Source: Pandoraea iniqua
GTDB lineage: Bacteria; Pseudomonadota; Gammaproteobacteria; Burkholderiales; Burkholderiaceae
Direction of reading: 5' to 3'
Assembly (NCBI RefSeq): GCF_902459685.1
Contig: NZ_CABPSF010000011.1
Coordinates: 1 to 64,000 of the forward strand
Length of the DNA stretch: 64,000 bases
Part shown: one piece after another, positions 8,479-16,274 of the stretch
Numbering within the stretch: position 1 is the stretch's first letter
How the letters are laid out: every line of letters starts with the position of its first letter
Translations under genes and position numbers: made by a program
The notes under the pieces: generated by a model
The model's input: only the letters and a program-made list of their open reading frames with translations
Told to the model about the DNA's origin: nothing
The model's database searches: none

Positions 8479-10217
8479 CGGCGCCCGAGTCCACTTCAGC
8501 GCCGGCCGCCATCGGCCTCGGCAGCGCGGCACGCGATCTTTATCGTGCGCTCTGGCACCATGCCGCCGGCGTGCGCCCGCAGATGCTCGGCGCTGCCGGC
8601 CTGCTGTCGGCGGCACAGCTACTGCGTCTGACCATGCCGTGGCTGGCCGCGCAGGCCATCAACGCGCTCCAGCAGGACAACATGCCGCTGGCCGGCCGCT
8701 GGATTATTTACCTCGTCGGCATCTATTTACTGTCGTGGCTGCTGCATGGCCCCGGCCGGATTCTGGAACGCAACGTCGGCGTACGCGTGCGCGTACGACT
8801 GGCCGACGAGCTTTACGCGCGCATCGCCGCCGCACCGCTGGTCTGGCGCGACGGCAGACATTCGGGCGAGCTACAGCACCGCGTAGTGCAAGCGAGCCGC
8901 GCGCTGTCCGACTTCGCCCAGAACCAGTTCGGGTACCTGCAAAGCGCTTTCAACTTCGTCGGACCGTTAGTAGCACTCGCCCTGCTATCGCGCGTTAGTG
9001 GCGCGATAGCGGTGACCGGCTACGTCATCATCGCCGTCATCATCCTGCGTTTCGACCGGGTCCTGATGCAGCTTGCACGCGCTGAAAACGACGCAGAACG
9101 CCGCTACGCCGCTGCGTTGCTGGATTTCGTCGGCAACGCGGGCACCGTCATCGGGTTGCGGCTGCAAGCCGCCTCGCGCAAAGTGCTTGGCCGCCGCATG
9201 GACGCGGTGATGGTGCCGTTGCGCCGCACGGTACTCGTCAACGAGGGCAAGTGGTTTGCCGTCGACCTGCTCGGCATGGGGCTCACGTGGATTCTGGTGG
9301 TGGAGTACGTGCTGCAAACGCGGCAGCCCGGGCAGGCGATTCTGCTCGGTACCGTCTTCATGATTTACCAATATGCCCAGCAGGCCGCGACGGTCGTCGG
9401 CGCCATGGCGTCGAACTTCCAGAGCTTCGCACGCATGCATACCGATTACGGCAGTGCCGAACCCATCTGGGACGCGCCGAGCGACCCTGATGCCACTGTG
9501 CCCGCCGTCGACCCCGACGCCGCGTGGCAGACACTGTCGCTGCACGATGCCACATGGCACTACGCCAACAACGCGCGCGGCGGGCTGCATAACATCGACC
9601 TCGTACTGCAAAGGGGAGCACGCGTGGCGCTGATCGGCCCGAGCGGCGGCGGCAAAAGCACGCTGCTGCGCATGCTCGCCGGTCTCTATCCGCCGCAGCA
9701 AGGCGAGTTGCGACGCGATGGCCAAGGGGTGGCATGGACCGAGTTGCGCACGCTGGCCACCCTGATCCCGCAGGAAGCCGATGTCTTCGAAGCGAGCGTG
9801 AGCGAAAACCTGACGTTCGGCGAACCTGCCGACGACGCGCTCGTGCAGTCGGCAGTCCATACCGGCGCGTTCGACGACGTGTTGCAGCGACTCCCCGACG
9901 GTCTGAACAGCGCGCTCAGTGAACGCGGCGGCAACCTGTCAGGGGGCCAGCGTCAGCGTCTGGCACTCGCACGCGGCGCACTGGCGGCACAGGGAAGTTC
10001 ATTGCTGTTGCTCGACGAGCCCACCAGCGCCCTCGATCCACAAGCCGAGGCCCGCGTGTTCGACCGCATGGACGCGGCCTTCCCGTCGGCCTGCATCGTG
10101 GCCTCGGTGCACCGGCCGAGCTTGCTCAGCCGGTTCGACACCGTCGTCGTCATGGAAGCCGGGCGCGTGGTGGATGCGGGCCCGCGCGACGAAGTCCTCG
10201 CACGCCGCAGCCACTGA
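8475..10217 (+). CDS. ABC exporter, fused permease and ATPase
   Basis: 580-residue half-transporter of the type I exporter family. The N-terminal transmembrane domain has about six helices (for example IIYLVGIYLLSWLLHG, YVIIAVIILRF, WILVVEYVL). The nucleotide-binding domain carries Walker A GPSGGGKST near residue 390, signature LSGGQRQRLALARG near 488 and Walker B LLLLDEPTSALD near 510, followed by the H-loop SVHRPS. Its start overlaps the monooxygenase stop by 4 nt, so the pair probably modifies and then extrudes or detoxifies the same small molecule; that link is an inference. The extruded substrate cannot be predicted. Confidence 0.9.
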   Translation: MTAPESTSAPAAIGLGSAARDLYRALWHHAAGVRPQMLGAAGLLSAAQLLRLTMPWLAAQAINALQQDNMPLAGRWIIYLVGIYLLSWLLHGPGRILERNVGVRVRVRLADELYARIAAAPLVWRDGRHSGELQHRVVQASRALSDFAQNQFGYLQSAFNFVGPLVALALLSRVSGAIAVTGYVIIAVIILRFDRVLMQLARAENDAERRYAAALLDFVGNAGTVIGLRLQAASRKVLGRRMDAVMVPLRRTVLVNEGKWFAVDLLGMGLTWILVVEYVLQTRQPGQAILLGTVFMIYQYAQQAATVVGAMASNFQSFARMHTDYGSAEPIWDAPSDPDATVPAVDPDAAWQTLSLHDATWHYANNARGGLHNIDLVLQRGARVALIGPSGGGKSTLLRMLAGLYPPQQGELRRDGQGVAWTELRTLATLIPQEADVFEASVSENLTFGEPADDALVQSAVHTGAFDDVLQRLPDGLNSALSERGGNLSGGQRQRLALARGALAAQGSSLLLLDEPTSALDPQAEARVFDRMDAAFPSACIVASVHRPSLLSRFDTVVVMEAGRVVDAGPRDEVLARRSH

Positions 10218-10221
10218 TCGA

Positions 10222-11025
10222 TCAAGGTGAAACGGCCGGTCGCCCTCGCAGGATCGCCTCGGCGAATTCGACGAAACCGGCACCTCCGGGCCCCTGCGTG
10301 ATCCACGCAGGCGGCACGGGCAGTTGCGGTAGATAGTCGACGACCGTGCTCACCCCCGCCGTATGTTGGAAATACGCGAACATTGGCGCGTCATTGGTGG
10401 AATCGCCCGAATAAGCGACGACGTCGCGAGCGGTCGCGGCATCCACGCCGAAGGCTTCGGCCAGTATCCGCGTCGACATCGATAACTTGTCGTAGCCGCC
10501 GAGCCAGCCCAGCACCCAGAGATTGTTGATCGTGGCGTCGGCCCCGGCGTCGATGAGCGCGCGGACAATCTGCTGGTCCTGTTCCGTCCCGCTTCGGCGA
10601 TACGCCAGACTGGTGAGCCGAAACGCCTGATCGTCGGCGCGTTGCGCGTGAGGAAGGCTCACTTCGATCTGCGCCGCAATCGACTGAAGCTGCCGCTGAA
10701 CACCGTCAACGTCTTCCGGCGCATGCCAATACGTCCGCGTCACGCTATGGCCGTCGTGTCCCCGGGTGAGGAAAAGGCCGCCGTTCTCGGCGATCACCCC
10801 ATCGACCGGCCACATGCGCGCCATCTGATCGCACCAGCCCGCCGGCGCGGCGGTCACCGGAATCACGCGAATACCGCTATCCTGCAAACGCTCGAGCGCC
10901 GAATAGGTCGCGGCGGCCAAGCGCCCCCGGTAAGTCAACGTCTCGTCCATATCGGTTAAAACGAATTGGACGGTGGAAAACTGCTGAAGGGGCGCGAGCG
11001 ACAGGGTCTGCATGATCGGTTTCAT
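10222..11025 (-). CDS. HAD-IIB family phosphatase
   Basis: About 267 residues. Motif I is LTDMDETLT (nucleophile Asp at about residue 25 and acid/base Asp at 27), motif II lies in VIPVTAAPAGW, and motif IV is YSGDSTNDAPMF. A C2-type cap lies between motifs II and III, which places it with sucrose-phosphate/mannosyl-3-phosphoglycerate phosphatase and Cof-like enzymes. Expected reaction: Mg-dependent hydrolysis of a sugar phosphate. It ends 4 nt after the ABC exporter stop on the other strand, so the two are convergent. Starts at 11025 (ATG) or 11013 (ATG) are both plausible. Confidence 0.82.
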   Translation of the reverse strand: MKPIMQTLSLAPLQQFSTVQFVLTDMDETLTYRGRLAAATYSALERLQDSGIRVIPVTAAPAGWCDQMARMWPVDGVIAENGGLFLTRGHDGHSVTRTYWHAPEDVDGVQRQLQSIAAQIEVSLPHAQRADDQAFRLTSLAYRRSGTEQDQQIVRALIDAGADATINNLWVLGWLGGYDKLSMSTRILAEAFGVDAATARDVVAYSGDSTNDAPMFAYFQHTAGVSTVVDYLPQLPVPPAWITQGPGGAGFVEFAEAILRGRPAVSP

Positions 11026-11129
11026 CAACGAATGGCAATGATGTTCGCGCCATTATGACGGTCGATGCCGGACACTTTCTTCCCGCCACGGGAATGGTTA
11101 TCAGCAAGACGACTAAAGGATGCCTGACC

Positions 11130-11516
11130 ATGGACGACGACAAGACCAGCGCCACCATCAGCGCCATTGCTGCACTGGAAGCCGAACTGCGCGCCGCGAT
11201 GCTCGCCAGCGACGTGGCAGCGCTGGAGCGCCTGCTGGACGACGATCTGGTGTTCACCACGCCCGACGGGCGCGTGCTCACCAAACAGGAAGACCTGACG
11301 GTGCATCGCGACGGGCAGTTGCATCTGAAGCAACTGGACTTTTTCGATACCCAGATCCGCCGCATCGACACGCTATATCTGACGACGACCAAAGCGACGC
11401 TCGCCGGCCAGTACGGGACGATGACGTTCGATGGCACGTTCGCCTACACGCGGCTCTGGCGGCCTCACGGGGCGACATGGCGGGTCATTGCCGGGCAGGC
11501 GGCCAAGATCGGCTAA
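11130..11516 (+). CDS. NTF2-like (SnoaL/DUF4440) protein
   Basis: 128-residue single NTF2-like cone fold: helical ISAIAALEAELRAAMLASDVAALERLLDDDLVFTTPDG, then strands RRIDTLYLTTTKATLAGQYG and the closing TRLWRPHGATWRVIAGQAAKI. Proteins of this fold bind small hydrophobic ligands or act as isomerases or polyketide cyclases; no catalytic set is certain. The ATG at 11130 is preceded by AAAGGA; the frame is open from 11055. It is followed 56 nt later by an AraC regulator in the same direction. Confidence 0.78.
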   Translation: MDDDKTSATISAIAALEAELRAAMLASDVAALERLLDDDLVFTTPDGRVLTKQEDLTVHRDGQLHLKQLDFFDTQIRRIDTLYLTTTKATLAGQYGTMTFDGTFAYTRLWRPHGATWRVIAGQAAKIG

Positions 11517-11572
11517 CCTGCGGTTCTGGACCACATTCACGATCATCGAAACACCCGTACGCCTTCACGCCT

Positions 11573-12400
11573 ATGCCGCAACCAGCCAAACCTGCCACCG
11601 CCGACTGGGTCAAACGCGCCACCCCGGTCGATGGTGTCGAGCGCATTGAAGCGTGGTTTCAAGGTAACGCATACGCGATGCATCGCCACGACACCTATGC
11701 CATCGGCCGCACGCTGGCGGGCGTGCAAAGCTTCAACTACCGGCGGGACCGGCGCGACAGCCTGCCGGGCCACACCATGGTGCTGCATCCCGACGAAGCC
11801 CACGACGGGCAGGCCGGCACGGACGAAGGCTTCCGCTATCGCATGATTTACGTGCAGCCCTCGCTGTTTCAGGCCGTGCTTGGAGGGCATTCGCTGCCGT
11901 TCGTAGAAGGCGGATTGTCGACCGATCCACGACTGGCCGCTGCCGCCGAGGCCCTGCTCCAGCAGGTTGGAGACACGCTCGAGCCGTTGGAGCAAAGCGA
12001 CGCGCTCACCGAACTCGCCCACGCACTGGCGACGGTGGCGGGTGACCCTCGACGCGACCCCACGGGGGACTATTTCGCGGCGCGCCGTGCGCTGGACTTT
12101 CTGCACGCGAACTGCACCCAAGCCGTTTCGCTAGACATGCTCGAAGCCGCCACCGGCCGCGATCGCTGGAGCTTGTCGCGCGATTTCCGCCAGTTTTACG
12201 GCACGAGCCCGTACCGCTACCTGACGATGCGCCGGCTCGACGTCGTCCGGCGCCTGCTGATGGCCGGCCAACCGCTGGCCAATGCGGCCGCCGACGCGGG
12301 CTTTGCGGACCAGAGCCATATGTCGCGGCACTTCCTCAAGACGTTCGGCCTGACGCCGGGCCGCTGGCTTCAGGCCGCCCGCAGCGCCGCCGGAGGATAA
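11573..12400 (+). CDS. AraC family transcriptional regulator
   Basis: 275 residues. The N-terminal cupin-type sensing domain (AraC_binding) includes FQGNAYAMHRHDTYAIGRTLAGVQSF and HTMVLHPDEAHDGQAG. The C-terminal double helix-turn-helix contains LDMLEAATGRDRWSLSRDFRQFYGTSPYRY and ANAAADAGFADQSHMSRHFLKTFGLTPGRW, which is the canonical AraC/XylS signature. The effector is unknown. The ATG at 11573 gives a normal family length; the frame continues upstream inside the previous gene in another phase, which is coincidental. Confidence 0.9.
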   Translation: MPQPAKPATADWVKRATPVDGVERIEAWFQGNAYAMHRHDTYAIGRTLAGVQSFNYRRDRRDSLPGHTMVLHPDEAHDGQAGTDEGFRYRMIYVQPSLFQAVLGGHSLPFVEGGLSTDPRLAAAAEALLQQVGDTLEPLEQSDALTELAHALATVAGDPRRDPTGDYFAARRALDFLHANCTQAVSLDMLEAATGRDRWSLSRDFRQFYGTSPYRYLTMRRLDVVRRLLMAGQPLANAAADAGFADQSHMSRHFLKTFGLTPGRWLQAARSAAGG

Positions 12401-12496
12401 GCAGGGAAGCGCGAGGCCCCGCCCCGCACAAACGTTCAATACGGCCGCCGGCCGGGCGCGTAGGCTCGACGCATCCCCTCACGACCGGAGCCAACG

Positions 12497-12925
12497 ATGC
12501 CCTCCTCCCACTACAACGCCGCCGGTGCCCCGGCACAGCGCGGACAGTCCCAAGCTATCGACCCGATAGCCAAAATCTCCCAGATCGACGGCCATTGGCA
12601 GCCTCGCGTCGTCGCCGAGATGAACGATTACCAGTTCAAGGTCGTCAAGGTGATTGGCGAATTCGTCTGGCACGCTCATGGCGATACCGACGAGACCTTC
12701 ATCGTTCTGGAGGGCGAATTGAACATCGACGTGCGCGGCGGCCCCGAGGGTGAGCGCACCATCGTCGTGCCTGCGGGCCAGATGGTCGTGGTGCCGAAAG
12801 GCACGGAGCACAAGCCTTTCGCGCCGAAGGAAGCCAAGCTGCTGCTGATCGAACCGCGTGGTGTGCGAAACACCGGTGACGGCGACGGCGGCGACCGCAC
12901 CGTGGCTAACGATCAGTGGATTTGA
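12497..12925 (+). CDS. cupin domain protein
   Basis: 142-residue small cupin. Motif 1 is VWHAHGDTDETFIVLEGELNIDV (G-x5-H-x-H-x3,4-E-x6-G) and motif 2 is VVPKGTEHKPFAPKEAKLLLIEP, so the metal-binding His/His/Glu/His set is intact. The first half, IAKISQIDGHWQPRVVAEMNDYQFKVVKV, is typical of the mannose-6-phosphate-isomerase-like cupins. GGAG is 8 nt before the ATG. Enzymatic role unknown. An intergenic stretch of about 240 nt without features follows. Confidence 0.85.
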   Translation: MPSSHYNAAGAPAQRGQSQAIDPIAKISQIDGHWQPRVVAEMNDYQFKVVKVIGEFVWHAHGDTDETFIVLEGELNIDVRGGPEGERTIVVPAGQMVVVPKGTEHKPFAPKEAKLLLIEPRGVRNTGDGDGGDRTVANDQWI

Positions 12926-13168
12926 CGGCAGGCCCGGACACCTGCCCGGGATTTTGTTCAGATTTCACAACAGATGTTTTCCAATCTGCGTATTTATCCG
13001 TCGCGCGTGGTCTCTTAAACTTGCAGTCATGTTGCGAGTCGGGAGGAGGCGCCCGCGCCCGCAAAACTTCCGGCGTACTCCAAAGTGCGCCGGTTTCAGT
13101 TGAACACCCCCTGCCGTCTCCATGAAGTGCGCCGCGAGTGCGGTGCGCTCGCGCCACACACGACGGTC

Positions 13169-13417
13169 ATGACAAAAAAAATCGCATTAGCGGCCTTCCT
13201 TGCAGTCCCGGGATCTTTCGCGATTCTCGCGCTGGTCTGCCTGCACCCGACGCTCCGGCGCGAACTCGCCCGGGCCGCCGGCCTCGAGCCGGTGTTCGCC
13301 AACCTCTCGCGTCAGCTCGTGCTGGTTGCGCTGGTCTGCCATCTGCACCTGCATCACCGCACAGGGATCCGCGCCTTCTGCACGTCGGGCGGCGACTGCG
13401 ACGCCTTCGCGCGCTAA
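13169..13417 (+). CDS. small hydrophobic protein, unknown
   Basis: 82 residues, not recognised. N-terminal MTKKIALAAFLAVPGSFAILALVCL is a hydrophobic helix with two lysines before it, either a signal or an anchor. A second hydrophobic segment with several histidines follows (LVLVALVCHLHLHHRTG), and the end is short. No clear ribosome-binding site, and no homologous family comes to mind, so this could be a chance frame. Confidence 0.35.
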   Translation: MTKKIALAAFLAVPGSFAILALVCLHPTLRRELARAAGLEPVFANLSRQLVLVALVCHLHLHHRTGIRAFCTSGGDCDAFAR

Positions 13418-13453
13418 GCGTCGAACGCGTCGAACGCGTCCGCCAGCCCGGGT

Positions 13454-14668
13454 TCAGGCCGGCTTCACCCGAATCGGAAACCCCTCGACATAGTCACGCA
13501 GATCGGTCCCCGGCCCCCAGACGGCTTCGTCCCAGACCCGGCCATCGCATAGCACTTCGCGCACGGGCGCATTGGCGACCGGCACCCCTTCGGCTTGCGC
13601 GGCTGCCTCGTAAAGCCCGATCTGATTGATTTGCGCCGCAGTCAGCGCGGCCTCGGCCAGCGCGTCGTCGCCCACCATTCCCCAGCGGCGATATTGCGAA
13701 ATGAACCACATCCCGTCCGACAGGCGCGGATAAGTCACCGCGCCATCGTCGAAGAAGCTCACCGGCAACAAAGCGTGCCGGCCCTGCAACTTGCCGAAGT
13801 CCCCCAGCAGGCGGGCGGCAATCAGGTCGCGCGGCGCACCGACCCACGCCGGTTCGGCCAGCCACCCGGCGGCCTCTTCACGGTGCCCCGGCATATCCAA
13901 CCACCGGCAGGCACTGAGTAGCGTTCGCACCAGCGCCAGCGCCGTGTTCGGGTAGCGGGTCACGAAATCTCGCCGGCATGCGAGCACCTTTTCCGGATGA
14001 TTCGGCCAGATGTCGCTCGACACCACGACCGTACGTCCCAACTCGCGCGCCTGTGCCACGGCATGCCACGGCTCACCGCAACAGAAACCGTCCAGCCCAC
14101 CCTCCTCCATCGCCGCCACCATATGGGCGGGCGGAATCACGATACGCGCGATCTCCGAGAGCGGATCGATACCCTGCGCCGCAAACCAGTAATTGAGAAA
14201 CATGGCGTGCGTGCCGGTCGGAAACGTCTGCGCAAACACCGGCGTGCGCCCCAGCGTGCCCAATGCCTCTCGCAAGCTCCCGGTCTGCGTCATCGCCTCC
14301 GCCAGCGACGGCGTCACCGTCACGGCCTGACCATTGCGATTGAGCACCATGAGCACGGCCATGTCCTCGCGCGGGCCACCGATACCCAGTTGCACGCCGT
14401 ACACCAAGCCGTACAGCGAATGCGCGGCATCCAGCTCGCCCGTGAGCAGCTTGTCGCGCACGGCAGCCCACGACGACTCGCGGCTCAACTCCAGAGTCAG
14501 TCCGTGCTCGTGTCCCAACTCCAGCCGCTTCGCGACGACCAGCGGCGCGGCATCCGACAGCGCCACGAAGCCCACGCGCAGATGGCGCTTCTCCGGCCCG
14601 CCACCCGATGCCGCCCCCAGCGTGTCGGCGCGCCCTGCGCCGAAATCCTTCCATGATGACGTCGACAT
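13454..14668 (-). CDS. nasS: nitrate-sensing protein NasS (NrtA/CmpA-like)
   Basis: 404 residues with the fold of NrtA/CmpA periplasmic binding proteins but with no signal peptide: the N terminus is STSSWKDFGAGRADTLG, so it should be cytosolic. Ligand-binding segments typical of the family are visible: LRVGFVALSDAAPLVVAKRLELG, AHSLYGLVYGVQLGIGG, and GFCCGEPWHAVAQ. In the NasS/NasT system NasS binds nitrate/nitrite and, when ligand-free, sequesters NasT. It follows nasT by 9 nt on the same strand, which supports the pairing. The function is by homology plus context. Confidence 0.88.
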   Translation of the reverse strand: MSTSSWKDFGAGRADTLGAASGGGPEKRHLRVGFVALSDAAPLVVAKRLELGHEHGLTLELSRESSWAAVRDKLLTGELDAAHSLYGLVYGVQLGIGGPREDMAVLMVLNRNGQAVTVTPSLAEAMTQTGSLREALGTLGRTPVFAQTFPTGTHAMFLNYWFAAQGIDPLSEIARIVIPPAHMVAAMEEGGLDGFCCGEPWHAVAQARELGRTVVVSSDIWPNHPEKVLACRRDFVTRYPNTALALVRTLLSACRWLDMPGHREEAAGWLAEPAWVGAPRDLIAARLLGDFGKLQGRHALLPVSFFDDGAVTYPRLSDGMWFISQYRRWGMVGDDALAEAALTAAQINQIGLYEAAAQAEGVPVANAPVREVLCDGRVWDEAVWGPGTDLRDYVEGFPIRVKPA

Positions 14669-14677
14669 GAGCAGTGT

Positions 14678-15388
14678 CTATCCCAGTAATTCGGCAATCG
14701 AGACGAGTTGGCGCGCCACTTCGACGAGCTTCTCGCCCTGATCCATTGCCCGTTTGCGCAGAAGGGCATACGCCTCCTGCTCGGAAATCTTGCGCCGGTC
14801 CATCAGCAGACGTTTGGCCCGGTCGATCAGCTTGCGGTCGGCCAGTTCGCTCTCGGCTTTGGTCAGCCGCGCACGCAATTTTTCCTCGTGCGCGAAGCGC
14901 GCCAGCGCCACTTCGAGAATCGGTGCCAGCCGGTCGGCGGCGAGCCCTTCCACCGAATAGGCCGTCACGCCAGCATCGACGGCGGCGCGAATGAGCGATT
15001 GGTTACCGTCGGCAGAGAACATCAACACCGTGCGCGGTGCCGCCGCGTTCATGACGGCCAACTGCTCCAGCGTGTCGCGCGAGGGCGATTCGGTATCGAT
15101 GATGATCACGTCCGGGCGCTCGCTCTCGACCACGCGCGGCAACGCCTGCGGCTTGGCCACTTCAGCGAGCATCTCGCAGCCCAGACGCGCGAGCGCCGCC
15201 CGCAAGTCGCCAATCGGCTTGTCGGTATCGGTCACGAGCAGCACACGCAATACGCCAGCCGCACCACTCACACCACCCACGCCGGCAGGCGCAGCAGCAG
15301 AAGTGGCGGGAGCCGCTATCGGTGACGTGTCGGCGAGGGGATCGCGATCCCCGGCATCCGGTCGTTTTGGCAAGATCGTGGGGGCCAA
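14678..15388 (-). CDS. nasT: response-regulator-like antiterminator NasT (ANTAR domain)
   Basis: 236 residues as framed. A receiver-like domain spans roughly 45-160 (VLRVLLVTDTDKPIGDLRAAL ... PDVIIIDTESPSRDTLEQLAVM). It is followed by a coiled linker (EEKLRARLTKAESELADRK) and a C-terminal ANTAR RNA-binding domain (LIDRAKRLLMDRRKISEQEAYALLRKRAMDQ). NasT binds paired stem-loops in the leader of nitrate-assimilation mRNAs and prevents termination. The first 45 residues are Ala/Pro-rich and begin at a non-ATG codon; the true start may be the codon just before VLRVLLV. The order cobA-nasT-nasS suggests co-transcription. Confidence 0.88.
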   Translation of the reverse strand: MAPTILPKRPDAGDRDPLADTSPIAAPATSAAAPAGVGGVSGAAGVLRVLLVTDTDKPIGDLRAALARLGCEMLAEVAKPQALPRVVESERPDVIIIDTESPSRDTLEQLAVMNAAAPRTVLMFSADGNQSLIRAAVDAGVTAYSVEGLAADRLAPILEVALARFAHEEKLRARLTKAESELADRKLIDRAKRLLMDRRKISEQEAYALLRKRAMDQGEKLVEVARQLVSIAELLG

Positions 15389-15390
15389 GA

Positions 15391-15414
15391 GTCAGGGGGA
15401 AAGTCAGGGGGAAA
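15391..15414. repeat. 12-bp tandem repeat upstream of nasT
   Basis: Two perfect adjacent copies of GTCAGGGGGAAA in the 55-nt gap between cobA and nasT. Short, no assigned role. Confidence 0.6.
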
Positions 15415-15443
15415 TCTAGGTATCGATAGTATAGGCACGCCAA

Positions 15444-16193
15444 TCAGGCGGCGATGGCGATGGCGTCCACACTCGACGCCAGTACCGCCTCACCGACCGC
15501 GCCGCCAACGAGCAAAATGGCCGGACTGGCGAAATCGCCCGCCCTCACGTCCTGTGCCAGACAGCCGAGCGTCGTCAACAAACGCCGTTCGTGCGCCGTG
15601 CCCGCCCACTGCACGGCGGCCGCCGGTGTCGCGGCGTCGAGATGCGCGAGCAGCGTCGCACACAGGCCATCGACCCGCTGCACGCCCATGTAGATCGCCA
15701 GCGTCGTGCCCGTCGCGGCCAGTGCGGCCCAGTTCGGCGCCATGCCGTCCTGCCGGTGCGCGGTGACGAAGGTCACGCCCGCGCAATGGTCGCGGTGCGT
15801 GAGCGACATGCCGAGCCCGGCCGCCGCCGCAAACGCCGCCGACACGCCGTTGACGATGTCCACCGGCACGCCAGCAAGTCGCAGCGCGCGCATCTCTTCC
15901 CCGGCCCGGCCGAACATCAGCGCGTCGCCCCCCTTCACGCGCACCACATGCGCGCCGCGCCGGGCCAACCGGCACATCAGCCGTTCGATGAACGCTTGCG
16001 GTGTGGACCGGCAGCCGCCTCGCTTGCCCACGGCAATCACGCGGGCCTGTGGCGCGAGGGTCGCGATTTCCGGGTTGGCCAGATCGTCGACCAGCAGCAC
16101 GTCGGCCTCGCTCAGCACCCGCGCGGCGCGCAGCGTAAGCAGATCGAGCGCGCCGGGGCCCGCACTGAGCAGGGTAACTTTGCCGAGCTTCAT
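15444..16193 (-). CDS. cobA: uroporphyrinogen-III C-methyltransferase
   Basis: 249-residue SAM-dependent methyltransferase. It makes precorrin-2 from uroporphyrinogen III, the branch point to siroheme, the cofactor of the NirB nitrite reductase encoded upstream. Motifs visible: VTLLSAGPGALDLLTLRA (family opening G-x-G-P-G), LVDDLA, HVVRVKGGDALMFGRAGEE (signature 2), and VPVDIVNGVSAAFAAAAGLGMSLTHRD. This is the stand-alone form, without the CysG dehydrogenase/ferrochelatase half. GGAG precedes the ATG. It sits 81 nt after nasA in the nitrate block. Confidence 0.95.
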   Translation of the reverse strand: MKLGKVTLLSAGPGALDLLTLRAARVLSEADVLLVDDLANPEIATLAPQARVIAVGKRGGCRSTPQAFIERLMCRLARRGAHVVRVKGGDALMFGRAGEEMRALRLAGVPVDIVNGVSAAFAAAAGLGMSLTHRDHCAGVTFVTAHRQDGMAPNWAALAATGTTLAIYMGVQRVDGLCATLLAHLDAATPAAAVQWAGTAHERRLLTTLGCLAQDVRAGDFASPAILLVGGAVGEAVLASSVDAIAIAA

Positions 16194-16274
16194 GATCGTT
16201 CTCCGTCAATTCTTCCATGTCCTGTTGGTGAGGTACTGCGCATGCTGGCGAGCGTCATGCCGATGTCGTGTCGA

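Noticed and set aside
13420-13442. Repeat CGTCGAACG near the end of nasS
   Set aside because: Only two to three short copies, too small to interpret.
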